From contig NZ_SWCI01000007.1 of NCBI RefSeq assembly GCF_005116715.1, forward strand, positions 1-64,000: a stretch of 64,000 nt of DNA, read 5' to 3'. The notes below the pieces were generated by a model. It worked only from the letters and a program-made list of their open reading frames with translations, was not told the DNA's origin and did no database searches. The translations under genes and the position numbers were made by a program. This DNA comes from Ferrimonas sediminicola (lineage in GTDB: Bacteria; Pseudomonadota; Gammaproteobacteria; Enterobacterales; Shewanellaceae). Positions 47,453 to 56,358 of the stretch are shown here, one piece after another; the first letter of the stretch is position 1, and every line of letters begins with the position of its first letter.

Positions 47453-49381
47453 CTAATCCAGGTATTGGGGCAGTGGCCGCTCGGTGCTGTTCAGCCCCTG
47501 GTTCAGGGTCAGCTTCTCCTGCAGCGCCCTGGCCAGGGTCGGCCAGGTCAATATGCCCTGGGGCTGGCCCCGGGCGTCGTTGACCAGCAGGAAGTGTTCC
47601 TCGGTGGACTGCAATCTGACCGCGGCGCTCTCCAGAGAGGCGCAGCGCTCGATCTGTGGCACATCGTGCTTCATCACCTGGTGCAACCTGCGGTGCTGCA
47701 GTTCGCGATCGAGGGTCCGCTCGGCGGCGGTATCCAGCAGCGGGCTGTGCCAGAAGGTGAGCATGGCATTGGTGATGAAGCCGCGCACGGTGACACCGTC
47801 GTCATCCATCACCAGGGCCACGCTGAGATCGGCCTGCTTCATCTGTTCTTCAGCGGTGGCCAGGGTATCGTCGAGACCCAGTCTGAGAACCTCGCCCAGG
47901 GACAGACCCTCGACGCAATCTATCGCCTGGGTACGCTCCTGACACAAAAGCGCCAGGCAGATATCCACCGCGTCGCTATTGAACTGACTACCTCGCCCCT
48001 CCAGCAGGACCTCCTGCAGTTTCTCGTAGCCCAAGGCGGGCCGGTAGGGCCGGTGGGAGAGGATGGAATCCGACACGTCCGCCACCGCCAGGATCTGTGA
48101 CTCCACCAACAACTGCTCCCCCTTCAGGCCGAAGGGGTAACCCGAGCCGTCCAGGCGTTCGTGGTGCTGCAGAATCATCTCCCGAATGGGCCAGGGAAAC
48201 TCCACCTCCTTGATGATCTCCGCTCCCCGCTCGGCGTGGGTCTTGATCAGGTCAAACTCCTCGCCGGACAGGCGAGAGGGTTTGGTCAGCAGCTGGCTGG
48301 GAATGGCCAGTTTGCCGATGTCGTGCACCAGTCCACCCAGCTTGAGCCCCTCCAGCTGGTGAGGACTCAGCCCCATCCTGCGGCCAATGCGATGGGCCAG
48401 CTTGGCGACAGAGCGCTGATGGCCCGCGGTATAGGGGTCGTTGACCTCCAGTGCATCGGCAATGGCCCCCACCAGTTGAATCAGCGAGTGGTTCAGCTGC
48501 TGTTTCTGCTGGCGAATGACCCTGGACTGCTCCGCCACCACCCTGAGGGTTTTGGGCAGTTGCAGGGCATGCCAGAGTAGGGTGCCGAACACCATCAGGC
48601 TCTTGGCATCCACTTCGGTATAGGGTGTATCCCGGTTCAGCACGCCGAGCACGCCGACAATACTGCCCCGGTAGTTGATGGGGACACACAGGTGGCTGCG
48701 GACCTCCTGCCCCGCGAGAAAGGGCAGGGGTTGAGCATCGATGTCGTTGCAGATGTAGGCGGTGGAGTCATCGACGCAGGCCGCCAGGGCCGGGCAGCGG
48801 TCTATGGCGAAGGGCGCATCCTGAGTGTCGCCCTGATCCGGGTAACGGGCCGTGAGCCGCAGCTGGCGCAGCTCCGGCCGGTAGTGCATCAGGTAGCCCC
48901 CCCGGGAGTGAGATATGTCGACCGCCCGTGCTGCCAACTGGTTGAGGGTTTCCTCCGGCGCCGACTTGATGATCGACTCCAGGTGCCCCAGCCACTGGTC
49001 GCTGGAGTAGAGCGCGTGGTTGTAGTTGGGGTGGAGATCCATCAGCCAGCGGTCGTCCAGGCTGAACTCCATCAGGGTCAGGCAAACGGGAAACTGATCG
49101 CTGCCGGTCGGGGAGGCGATGCAGTGCAGGCCCCGCCCCTCTACCGAGACCAGCTGAAAGCTGGTCCGGTCCTGGAGGTAGCGCAGGTTCATCTGTTCAT
49201 CGGCGCTGAGATTCGGCAGCAGGTCGGGCAGCGGTCGCGGCAAGGGGGTGTGGGGAGACAGGCTGATCACAAACTCCCGGCTTGCTTGCACGACATTCAG
49301 GTCCGGGTCCATCAGTGCCCACTGCAGGCCGCTGGCGCTGAGGACATCAACAGGGGGAGTGGGGGGGGCGGGGCGGGTCAT
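47453..49381 (-). CDS. GAF-HD-GYP-CBS protein, probable cyclic-di-GMP phosphodiesterase
   Basis: 642 residues without membrane segments. Order: PAS-like start (LQWALMDPDLNVVQASREF), GAF (about 135-275, with HLCVPINYRGSIVGVLGVLN), HD-GYP (about 295-465, with GGLVHDIGKLAIPSQLL, HHERLDGSGYPFGLKGEQLL and DVSDSILSHRPYRPALG) and a C-terminal pair of CBS-like motifs (LGEVLRLGLDDTLATAEEQM, LQSTEEHFLLVNDARGQPQG). The HHE..DG.GYP signature is intact, so activity is likely. The CBS pair could sense nucleotides. It is followed by the convergent TIGR03503 gene. Confidence 0.88.
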   Translation of the reverse strand: MTRPAPPTPPVDVLSASGLQWALMDPDLNVVQASREFVISLSPHTPLPRPLPDLLPNLSADEQMNLRYLQDRTSFQLVSVEGRGLHCIASPTGSDQFPVCLTLMEFSLDDRWLMDLHPNYNHALYSSDQWLGHLESIIKSAPEETLNQLAARAVDISHSRGGYLMHYRPELRQLRLTARYPDQGDTQDAPFAIDRCPALAACVDDSTAYICNDIDAQPLPFLAGQEVRSHLCVPINYRGSIVGVLGVLNRDTPYTEVDAKSLMVFGTLLWHALQLPKTLRVVAEQSRVIRQQKQQLNHSLIQLVGAIADALEVNDPYTAGHQRSVAKLAHRIGRRMGLSPHQLEGLKLGGLVHDIGKLAIPSQLLTKPSRLSGEEFDLIKTHAERGAEIIKEVEFPWPIREMILQHHERLDGSGYPFGLKGEQLLVESQILAVADVSDSILSHRPYRPALGYEKLQEVLLEGRGSQFNSDAVDICLALLCQERTQAIDCVEGLSLGEVLRLGLDDTLATAEEQMKQADLSVALVMDDDGVTVRGFITNAMLTFWHSPLLDTAAERTLDRELQHRRLHQVMKHDVPQIERCASLESAAVRLQSTEEHFLLVNDARGQPQGILTWPTLARALQEKLTLNQGLNSTERPLPQYLD

Positions 49382-49523
49382 GATGTCTGGCTCCTAGTGA
49401 ACACCGGATTGGTGCAGCAAGGGCTTACTGGCTGGGTTCAATTTATCGTCAATTGATGCAACTTCCAATAGTTAAGCCAATGAAATTCAGCGTGAACCAT
49501 GGGCGAACCCGGGGAAGAAAAAA

Positions 49524-49571
49524 GGACCAGCCGCGGTGAGAGGTAGCGCAGGTTGGGATCCGCGGCCGTCC
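49524..49571 (-). terminator. Tandem terminator hairpin B with anti-SD-like loop
   Basis: On the minus strand GGACGGCCGCGG pairs with CCGCGGCTGGTCC, followed by TTTTTTCTT. The 23-base loop contains GCTACCTCTCA, the same core as hairpin A. It comes 60 bases after hairpin A and about 140 bases before the HD-GYP start codon. Confidence 0.75.
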
Positions 49572-49583
49572 AAAAACAAAAGA

Positions 49584-49631
49584 GGCGGGGCTGCTGTGAG
49601 AGGTAGTGACGGTCGAGGACGGCAGCCCGCC
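49584..49631 (-). terminator. Tandem terminator hairpin A with anti-SD-like loop
   Basis: On the minus strand GGCGGGCTGC pairs with GCAGCCCCGCC (one bulged base), followed by TCTTTTGTTTTT. It begins eight bases after the stop of the small gene at 49640. The 27-base loop contains CACTACCTCTCAC, complementary to a GAGAGG-type ribosome binding site. Confidence 0.75.
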
Positions 49632-49639
49632 AAAGAGGG

Positions 49640-49936
49640 TCAGGAAGCCACGGCCCGCTCGGCGTCGATGTAGTTCAACGCGCTGATGACGCTGTGGTGC
49701 CAGTCGCCGGCCAGCTTGAGCTTCCTGCATTCGGTGTTGATGACAAAGCGCTCAAAGTCGTTGCCCAACTCTCTTTTCAGAGACTTGGAGTGATGGATGC
49801 TGCGCAGCGCCAGCACTTCGTGCAGGGGAATTTTCCAAAATATCAGTTTGCCGTCCGGTTCCTGAGTGACGGCGGTCGATTCATAAACCCAACCAACTTG
49901 CCGGACAAGATCGATCAGTTTTACTTTTGGGTCCAT
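49640..49936 (-). CDS. Small soluble protein of unknown function
   Basis: 98 residues: VKLIDLVRQVGWVYESTAVT, then GKLIFWKIPLHEVLALRSIH, LGNDFERFVINTECRKLKLA and SALNYIDAERAVAS. No signal peptide, no membrane helix and no family I recognise; it looks like a compact alpha/beta domain with several conserved-looking Trp residues. ATG 49936 has an excellent AAGGGAG upstream; a start ten codons earlier is possible. Two unusual terminator hairpins follow it at once, so its mRNA ends in those structures. Confidence 0.65.
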   Translation of the reverse strand: MDPKVKLIDLVRQVGWVYESTAVTQEPDGKLIFWKIPLHEVLALRSIHHSKSLKRELGNDFERFVINTECRKLKLAGDWHHSVISALNYIDAERAVAS

Positions 49937-50114
49937 TATTGACTCCCTTATATTTTTTTTCGTCAATGTGTGAACATGAATAAATGCCAGCCAATAAACT
50001 CTTCAGTGCTCCCCGCACTATTATCGTTTTAAAAGATAATCCTGAATTTAACTGGCTGATTGTCGGGGCTGACAGGTTGTGTCAACGTCGATGGCCCCGG
50101 CATTTCATTACGGG

Positions 50115-50348
50115 TCAGCCTAGGCTGTGTCGGCCCCAGGTCCGCGGGCTTCTTGGCCAGCGCCGGTCCCGGTTCTGCTCCCAGGCGATGACCACTGGGT
50201 TACGGCTGCCATGCTCCTTCCGATAAAGACCGGAAATGAAAACCAGTGCGGCGACCACCAGCGAGGCAAGATAAAACAGGGCCATTCCGGTGAGACACAA
50301 ACAGGCGAATAACACGAGACAACTGCCAATGAGTTCTAATACTTCCAT
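50115..50348 (-). CDS. Small membrane protein of unknown function
   Basis: 77 residues. Two adjacent hydrophobic segments (GSCLVLFACLCLTGMALFYL and SLVVAALVFISGLY) form one or two helices. A basic tail follows (RKEHGSRNPVVIAWEQNRDR, then RWPRSPRTWGRH). ATG 50348 follows AGAGG with suitable spacing; 14 upstream codons are open without a ribosome binding site. It is transcribed towards the 98-residue gene, with a 178-base gap. Confidence 0.55.
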   Translation of the reverse strand: MEVLELIGSCLVLFACLCLTGMALFYLASLVVAALVFISGLYRKEHGSRNPVVIAWEQNRDRRWPRSPRTWGRHSLG

Positions 50349-50870
50349 ATTAACCTCTGCTATTTGTTCGGTCTGAATCTTGAATTTCATATAAACACAG
50401 AAAACTCTTACCGGCCCATAACTTAAGAAAATAAGTGTTAACTGGGTCTCCTATTGCCCCGACATTGATAAGTAGATTCCACCCCAATGACGGCAGAGGG
50501 CAGGGTGAATCACCCACAGGGTCTGGAGCCGGAAGATGAATGACGATGTTTACTGGAGGTGAATCTTCTTGGTCACTCTGTCCAAATGGCAGATATTGTG
50601 TTCCTTGTGTCGGGAACGATCGATAAACTGCTGAAATCAGGCTCTCCGGCAGCAGCTCATCATGCGGTCAAATGGGGCCTGACAGAGTAAATGCTCGGGC
50701 TGACGGTGGCGAAATAGCGGGATTCTACTCTCTGTTACCGCAAAGTGGCGCCCCGGCGGCGTGATCGTGATCACCCTGGCGCGGGGCCGGTCGGTGAGCT
50801 GTGCCTTTTTTTTCCTGCTGTGGATGTCTGGACAGCCACCGGGGGGGCGGTGGCTGCCCGAACCAAGGTC
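50349..50870. other. 522-base region without a convincing gene
   Basis: I see no protein with family features. A 34-codon frame (ATG 50586 to TAA 50690, MADIVFLVSGTIDKLLKSGS...) lacks a ribosome binding site. The 14-mer GTGATCGTGATCAC at 50761-50774 is the exact reverse complement of the CRP-like site at 8404. A CAGCCACCG/CGGTGGCTG hairpin around 50832-50856 lies after the TDT stop, without a T-run. GC content drops in 50380-50480, consistent with promoter DNA for the small membrane protein. Confidence 0.5.
50761..50774. promoter_or_regulatory. CRP-like palindrome in a gene-poor gap
   Basis: GTGATCGTGATCAC keeps the GTGA-N6-TCAC core. The nearest start codon it could serve is more than 400 bases away, so function is doubtful. 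Confidence 0.25.
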
Positions 50871-51821
50871 TCAACCTAAGCCGGGCCGGGGCAGGTAGTG
50901 ATGCAGGTAGCGGATGGCGACATAGCCGACCATCAGTGTCGCCAGGATCAGTTCCAGATCGGCCAGGCTGTTGAGCATCTCCCAGGCGTTGCCGGTGAGG
51001 TCCGCTGCCTTGTGCACCACCTGGTAGAGGGCGGTGGCCGAGATCACCAGGGGAAAGGTGAAGGCGGCATAGCCGGGGCTGAAGGGCAGGCGCAACAGCC
51101 GCAGCATCGCCAGGTAGACCAGGGTGGTCATCACCATGGCCAAGGGCAGCAGGAGCTCGATGATGGTGGCGTCCGGCCGGTGAATGACCGCCAGATAACC
51201 CGCCAGCGACAGGCTGGCCGGTGCCGCCATGATGGCGAAGGTCGGGTAGCCCCTGGGGTCCTGCCAGCGGCGGAACAGCAATCGGTACAGCATCAGCGGC
51301 AACAGCAGAGCATAGTTGAGCATGCCGAACCACATCAGCCCCCTGGCCAGGGGCAGCAGGCTGTCGCTGGGGCAGGTCAGGGCGGCGACAATGATCCCCA
51401 CCGGCGGCACAAACCAGCTGGGCAGCATCAATCCCAGTCGACGCTCCGTCAGCCTGTGGTAGAGGAACATCGCCATCAGCAGCAGGTGCAGCGACACGGC
51501 CCCCAGCCACAACGCGGTGGCCGAGGCCGCCGAGAACAGCCCCAGGGACTTGGAGAGAATCATCGCCGCCATGGCGTAGGTGGGCAATACGCTGCCCACC
51601 AGCGGGCAGGCGATCTCACTGCGGACCAGCGCCGGGTGCATCAGGAACTTGAGGCTGAGCATCAGCCACAAGGCGCCGGCTACGGCCGCGCACCCCAACT
51701 GTATCCAGAGGTTGGCCTCCAGCCGTTGCTCAAGGCAGAGTCCCAGGCTGGCGATGCCCAGTGCCAGTCCTGCCATGGGGGTGGGCAGCGAACGCATCTT
51801 GGTGTGAAAGAGATGGAACAT
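50871..51821 (-). CDS. TDT-family transporter (TehA/dicarboxylate-type)
   Basis: 316 residues with about ten hydrophobic helices. The beginning MRSLPTPMAGLALGIASLG and the internal WFVPPVGIIVAAL and FSPGYAAFTFPLVISATALY are signatures of the tellurite-resistance/dicarboxylate transporter (TDT) family, also related to plant SLAC1 anion channels. Substrate unknown: tellurite, sulfite, malate or another anion are options in the family. ATG 51821 follows GGGGACC. It is divergent from a LysR regulator, the likely controller. Confidence 0.87.
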   Translation of the reverse strand: MFHLFHTKMRSLPTPMAGLALGIASLGLCLEQRLEANLWIQLGCAAVAGALWLMLSLKFLMHPALVRSEIACPLVGSVLPTYAMAAMILSKSLGLFSAASATALWLGAVSLHLLLMAMFLYHRLTERRLGLMLPSWFVPPVGIIVAALTCPSDSLLPLARGLMWFGMLNYALLLPLMLYRLLFRRWQDPRGYPTFAIMAAPASLSLAGYLAVIHRPDATIIELLLPLAMVMTTLVYLAMLRLLRLPFSPGYAAFTFPLVISATALYQVVHKAADLTGNAWEMLNSLADLELILATLMVGYVAIRYLHHYLPRPGLG

Positions 51822-51915
51822 GGTGGTCCCCGATTGAATTGGATGGCCACCATTGTCCGTACTTCCTGTGTTTAATAATATCGAATAAATCACAACAGAT
51901 GTTTAGAGTGTCTAT
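51822..51915. promoter_or_regulatory. Divergent promoter region of the TDT and LysR genes
   Basis: The 94-base gap is AT-rich near 51868-51900 (TTTAATAATATCGAATAAAT). Back-to-back arrangement with a LysR gene is the usual layout for autoregulation and control of the neighbour. I could not pick out a clear T-N11-A site with certainty. Confidence 0.45.
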
Positions 51916-52788
51916 ATGCGGGATCTTTCCATGAGGCAGCTTCGGCTGTTCTGCTCGGTGGCCGAAACCGCCAACCTGGGGCGGACGGCAGAGTCGCTCT
52001 GTCTGACCCGTGGGGCGGTCAGTCAGGGGTTGAAAGCCTTGGAGTCCCAGCTTGGGGTGACCCTGTTTGAGCGGCAGGCCCAGCGGGTACGGCTCAATGT
52101 CCGTGGCCGCTTGCTGCTGCCCCTGGCCCGACAGATGGTCAATCGTCAGCAGTGCATCGTCTCGCTGTTCCAGTCCGGCGCCAGTCAGGCGCCGCTGCGC
52201 CTGGGTGCCAGCCTCACCATCGGCAACTACCTGTTGCCCACCCTGCTGAGCGGCGCCCTGTCCGAGGTGGCGCTCGATGGGGCGGTCCGCCTGGCCAACA
52301 GTGCCGAGATCCAGGCGTCTCTGGCCCGCTATGAGCTGGATCTGGGTATGATTGAAAGTGACCGGCTTCACCCCGGCCTGGAGAGGCGCCACTGGCGGGA
52401 CGATGAGATGGTGGTGATCGCCCCGCCGGGACACCCTCAGCACGGCGCCCTGGCGGACTGGCAGACGCTGTCGCGGGAGACCTGGGTGATCCGGGAGCGG
52501 CGATCGGGCAGCCGCGAACAGTTTGATCGTCACCTGGCGCCGAAGCTGACCGAGGCTCACAGGACCCTGGAGCTGGGCAGCCTGGAGGCGGTGGTCAGGT
52601 CGGTACGGGCCGGCCTGGGGTGTTCGCTGGTCTCCCGGCTCGCTTGCGACGAGGCCCTGAGCCAGGGGGCGGTGAGTCATATCGAGATGGCCACCCCCAT
52701 TGTCCGCCGCCTCTATCTGGTTTGGGGACAGGGAAACACGGCGTTGCCTCAGGTGGAGTCGGCACTGACACTGCTGATGCCGGACTGA
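51916..52788 (+). CDS. LysR-family transcriptional regulator
   Basis: 290 residues. The N-terminal winged helix is typical (MRQLRLFCSVAETANLGRTA, ESLCLTRGAVSQGLKALESQ, LGVTLFERQAQRVRLN). The effector domain has the periplasmic-binding-like fold (LRLGASLTIGNYLLPTLLSG, LDLGMIESDRLHPGL, LSRETWVIRERRSGSREQFD). The IGNYLLP and RERRSGSR motifs resemble the CysB/CbbR-like branch. It probably controls the divergent TDT transporter. The start could also be Met6. Its end overlaps the convergent frameshifted gene by about 40 bases. Confidence 0.9.
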   Translation: MRDLSMRQLRLFCSVAETANLGRTAESLCLTRGAVSQGLKALESQLGVTLFERQAQRVRLNVRGRLLLPLARQMVNRQQCIVSLFQSGASQAPLRLGASLTIGNYLLPTLLSGALSEVALDGAVRLANSAEIQASLARYELDLGMIESDRLHPGLERRHWRDDEMVVIAPPGHPQHGALADWQTLSRETWVIRERRSGSREQFDRHLAPKLTEAHRTLELGSLEAVVRSVRAGLGCSLVSRLACDEALSQGAVSHIEMATPIVRRLYLVWGQGNTALPQVESALTLLMPD

Positions 52789-53607
52789 CCCCCCCGGGGC
52801 AGCAGCGGCAGGAAAGGGGGCTCGCCGTCGAACCGATCATCCAGGATCCCGCCCACCTGCGGGTTCAGGTAGGTGATCACCAGGTTGCCTTCCCGGTTGA
52901 TGGGATCCACCAGCAGGCCGGGGTTGGCTTCATGGAAGGTGGGCAGGTAGGCTTCGGCGTCGGCTCGGTTTTGGTAACTGCCGCGGAAGATGCAACCGGC
53001 CTGTCGGCAATAGTGGTAGACCGGTTTGATGCCGTCTCCGGGTTGCAGGCCCCCAGTTGTCACTCCAGGGCCCCATCAATGAGTCGCCCATGAACTGGGC
53101 CAATTGACCATCCACGTAGCGCAGCGGGTGCTCGTAGATAAAGCGTGCCTTGGCCAGGCTGTACTCGAAAAACAGCAACTCACCGTCGACCATTTTTGGT
53201 ATCAGCAGCTTATCACCCAGGACCAGGCTGGCCGGGCCCGGTTGCAGCATCTGGGTCAACCGGGCGTAATCCGGGGAGTCCGGTCGAATCACCCGGGCGT
53301 AACTGGGAATGTAGGCGGCGCTGATCTCGGCAGCGGCGGCATCAGCCTGTCTGGCCCTGACTAGGCCGAAATGCGGTGGCTTGTCCGCCTCGGCAGGCTG
53401 GGCGGCGGCTGAGCCCGTTGCCGGATTCCTCGGGCGGTTCGCCGTTTGGCCGGGAACCGCCGATTCCGGGGAGACACTCAGCCCCATTGCCGGGGGGGCC
53501 ACGCCTCCTCCGGCGCCCCGACCCATAACCATTGGCCATTCTATCAGAAAAAACTCTTTGGTATCCGGGCAGAGCGAACAAGCTCCAGTAGACGTATAGC
53601 CATCCAA
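52749..53607 (-). pseudogene. Frameshifted gene of unknown function
   Basis: Two minus-strand frames read as one protein with a shift at 53050-53054. The first gives ...FFEYSLAKARFIYEHPLRYV...GDSLMGPWSDNW; the second continues LQPGDGIKPVYHYCRQAGCI, then FRGSYQNRADAEAYLPTFHE. On the minus strand the tract is GGGGG; with four G the reading runs straight from SDNWG to LQPGDG. Either this is a broken gene, a sequencing error or a slippage site. The intact product would be about 280 residues with a Pro/Ala-rich N-terminal region; its start is uncertain and I recognise no domain. Confidence 0.6.
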
Positions 53608-53656
53608 ATGATAACGTCGGGAGCAGTATTGATGCAGTCAGTTGAGGGAGAGCGGA

Positions 53657-54769
53657 ATGAGAGTCGGAATTGTCGGTTGGCGCGGTATGGTGGGCTCCGT
53701 GCTGGTGGAACGAATGCATCAGGAGCGGGACTTCGAGTCGATTCAGGCGACCTTCTTCACCACCTCTCAGGCAGGTCAGGCGGCGCCGGCGGTCGCCTGT
53801 GAGCCGACCCTGGCGGACGCCTTTGACATCGACCGGTTGGCCGGCATGGAGGCGATCGTCTCCTGTCAGGGCTCAGACTATACCAAGGCGGTCTATCCCA
53901 AGTTGCGCCAGGCCGGTTGGAGTGGCTACTGGATCGACGCCGCTTCCAATCTGAGGATGGACGCGGAGGCCACCATCGTCCTGGATCCCGTTAATCGCAG
54001 TGTCATCGACCGGGCCCTGGCCGAGGGCAAGACCACCTTTGTCGGCGGCAACTGCACGGTGTCGCTGATGCTGATGGCCATCGGTGGCCTAATGGAAGCG
54101 GGGGTGGTCGAGTGGATCAGTCCCATGACCTACCAGGCGGCTTCTGGCGGCGGCGCCCGGCATATGCGGGAACTGCTGCGGCAGATGGGCGATCTGCATG
54201 CCGAGGTGGCCGATAAGCTGGCCGATCCGGCCTCGGCGATCCTCGACATCGAGAGGTCGGTGACCGCCAAGATGAACTCCGGCAGCCTGGATGCCGCCCA
54301 GTTCGGTGTGCCTCTGGCGGGCAGCCTCATCCCCTGGATCGACGTCCCCCTAGACTCCGGGCAGAGCCGTGAGGAATGGAAGGCCCAGGCGGAGGCTAAC
54401 AAGATCCTCGGCTGCGAGCAGCAGCCGATCGCCATCGACGGACTCTGTGTCCGGGTGGGCGCACTGCGCTGCCACAGTCAGGCGTTGACCATCAAGCTCA
54501 ACCAGGATCTACCCCTGGCGGAGATAGAGCGGCTGATCGCCGAACACAACGACTGGGTTACACTGGTGCCCAACACCCCCGAAGCCACCCGGGAGAAGCT
54601 GACCCCGACGGCGGTCACCGGTACCCTGACGGTGCCGGTCGGCCGCCTGCGCAAGCTGGCGATGGGGCCAGACTACCTTTCCGCCTTTACCGTCGGCGAC
54701 CAGCTGCTGTGGGGAGCGGCAGAGCCGTTGCGGCGGATGTTGGCGATTCTGGTGGCCAGACAGGACTGA
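53657..54769 (+). CDS. asd: Aspartate-semialdehyde dehydrogenase
   Basis: 370 residues, close to E. coli Asd throughout. The NADP-binding start is [20 protein letters not shown] and the catalytic Cys133 lies in [18 protein letters not shown]. Substrate-binding segments [36 protein letters not shown] and [14 protein letters not shown] follow. It reduces aspartyl phosphate to the semialdehyde in the lysine, threonine, methionine and diaminopimelate pathway. ATG 53657 follows GGGAGAGCGGA. Transcribed alone. Confidence 0.97.
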   Translation: MRVGIVGWRGMVGSVLVERMHQERDFESIQATFFTTSQAGQAAPAVACEPTLADAFDIDRLAGMEAIVSCQGSDYTKAVYPKLRQAGWSGYWIDAASNLRMDAEATIVLDPVNRSVIDRALAEGKTTFVGGNCTVSLMLMAIGGLMEAGVVEWISPMTYQAASGGGARHMRELLRQMGDLHAEVADKLADPASAILDIERSVTAKMNSGSLDAAQFGVPLAGSLIPWIDVPLDSGQSREEWKAQAEANKILGCEQQPIAIDGLCVRVGALRCHSQALTIKLNQDLPLAEIERLIAEHNDWVTLVPNTPEATREKLTPTAVTGTLTVPVGRLRKLAMGPDYLSAFTVGDQLLWGAAEPLRRMLAILVARQD

Positions 54770-54889
54770 TCCAGCGCATGTTTTGCCGGTTTGCGGTCGC
54801 CGTGACCTGGCGGGGCGGGCTATACTGCCCGCCACTGATCATGGGGCCGGCCGATTGTCTGGCGGCTCTTTAGCTGGAGTTGTGTATCG

Positions 54890-55249
54890 ATGTTGACCAA
54901 GATACTGGTCACCCTGCTGGTGATTACCGTGGTGCTGATGGCCACCAAGAGGCGGGCCCCCGAACCTAAACAGGATACTCCGCTCCCCTCCATGGCTTCT
55001 AGCTGGCTGCGATTTCTGGCCCCCGCCATTGCCGGGGTGGTGATGCTGGTGGCGGCGGCTTTTTCCGGATGGCAGTGGTACCAGGGCCAGCAGGTGCTGC
55101 AGGTGCGCATCATCGATGCCGAGCACCAGAGTGAAACCCTGTATGAGGTGTATCGCAAGGACCTGGACGGGCGCCACTTCACCACCCGTGATGGGCTCTA
55201 CGTGGAGCTGGGCAGTACCGAAAGGATGGAAATATCTCCTATAGAGTAG
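54890..55249 (+). CDS. Small membrane protein of unknown function
   Basis: 119 residues with two hydrophobic helices (LVTLLVITVVLMATK at the N-terminus and FLAPAIAGVVMLVAAAFSGW in the middle). A beta-rich periplasmic or cytoplasmic end of about 60 residues follows (VLQVRIIDAEHQSETLYEVY, GRHFTTRDGLYVELGSTERM). The LDGR.F.T.DG..V.L...ER pattern looks conserved, but I cannot name the family. It is followed by a strong terminator. Confidence 0.75.
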   Translation: MLTKILVTLLVITVVLMATKRRAPEPKQDTPLPSMASSWLRFLAPAIAGVVMLVAAAFSGWQWYQGQQVLQVRIIDAEHQSETLYEVYRKDLDGRHFTTRDGLYVELGSTERMEISPIE

Positions 55250-55268
55250 TGGCTCGGATCGAATCTCC

Positions 55269-55302
55269 CGGGGCAACCGTTGGCGTTGCCCCGTTTTTTT
55301 TT
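55269..55302 (+). terminator. Intrinsic terminator before corA
   Basis: CGGGGCAAC (55269-55277) pairs perfectly with GTTGCCCCG (55285-55293) and nine T follow. Confidence 0.93.
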
Positions 55303-55361
55303 GGCAACAAGTCTGTATTATCTTCGCCAAACAACAAAAACGGTCTTAAGGAGAGCGCCCG

Positions 55362-56309
55362 ATGATCACCGCCTACATTTTGCGCAACGAACTGTGGGAA
55401 ACCCGGGAGTTGGGTGTCGAGGATGGCATCCCCGAGCATACCCTTTGGATCGATCTGTTCCGGCCGGACGACGACGAGCGTCAATGGCTGTCCCGCTACC
55501 TCTATGAGGAGGCCCCGGACGAAGAGGATATCAACGAGATTGAAGCCTCCGCCCGTTTCTACCTGGATAACGACGGGCTCCACATCAACTCCCTGTTTCC
55601 CCAGAGGGTCGGCCAGGAGGTGCGGGCCATCAACGTGTTCTTCCTGGTTCAGGCCACCCGGCTGTTCACCATCCGTGAAGAGGATGTGGGCCTGATCCGC
55701 TTGATGCGCAACTACCTCCGTCTGGGCAGGGTCGAAGCGGACCGTCCCGAAGGGCTGCTGGTGGAGCTGTTTAACCTCAAGGTGGATTACCTGTCGGATC
55801 AACTGGAGGATGTCTACACCGTGCTCGACGAGCTGTCGGAAGAGGTGTTCGACAGCGACAAGCTGGACGAGGTGTTCAAGCAGATCACCCTGCAGGAGGA
55901 TGGCAATGGCAAGATCCGCCTGGCTCTGCTGGACACCCAGAGGGGGTTGCGCTTCATGCAGCGCTACTACCGTCGTCACCTGCATGAGGAGGAGATCAAG
56001 GACGTCAAGGAGATGCTCTCCGACATCGAATCCCTGCTGCCCCATACCCAGTTCCTGTTCGACAAGATCAACTTCCTGTTGGACGCCGCCATGGGGTTCA
56101 CCAGCTTGCAGCAGAATAAAATCATCAAGATCTTTTCGGTTGCGGCGGTGGTGTTCCTGCCACCCACCCTGATCGCCTCCATCTATGGAATGAACTTCAT
56201 CTCCATGCCTGAGCTGCGCTGGGAGATCGGTTACCCCCTGGCTCTGGGGCTGATGCTCTCCAGCGCCGTGGGTACCTACTGGTTCTTTAAGCGCAAGGGC
56301 TGGCTGTAG
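55362..56309 (+). CDS. corA: Magnesium/cobalt transporter CorA
   Basis: 315 residues. A large N-terminal cytoplasmic domain ends in a long stalk helix ([35 protein letters not shown]). Two C-terminal transmembrane helices are linked by the diagnostic YGMNF selectivity loop ([20 protein letters not shown]), and a basic tail KRKGWL follows. CorA forms a pentamer and is the main route for magnesium uptake. AAGGAGAGCG precedes ATG 55362. Confidence 0.95.
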   Translation: MITAYILRNELWETRELGVEDGIPEHTLWIDLFRPDDDERQWLSRYLYEEAPDEEDINEIEASARFYLDNDGLHINSLFPQRVGQEVRAINVFFLVQATRLFTIREEDVGLIRLMRNYLRLGRVEADRPEGLLVELFNLKVDYLSDQLEDVYTVLDELSEEVFDSDKLDEVFKQITLQEDGNGKIRLALLDTQRGLRFMQRYYRRHLHEEEIKDVKEMLSDIESLLPHTQFLFDKINFLLDAAMGFTSLQQNKIIKIFSVAAVVFLPPTLIASIYGMNFISMPELRWEIGYPLALGLMLSSAVGTYWFFKRKGWL

Positions 56310-56358
56310 TGGCCGGCCTGAGCTACAATGCCGGCCCATTTTTCAGACGGAGCGCACC

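Noticed and set aside
50586-50690. 34-codon ORF (MADIVFLVSGTIDKLL...)
   Set aside because: No ribosome binding site at the ATG, and the GTG 27 bases upstream has its SD directly abutting. Could be a small protein, but evidence is too thin to call.
53342-53719. 125-codon minus-strand frame upstream of the frameshifted gene
   Set aside because: It contains a hydrophobic stretch that might be the true N-terminus through a second frameshift. There is no similarity to guide it, so I did not merge it into the gene.
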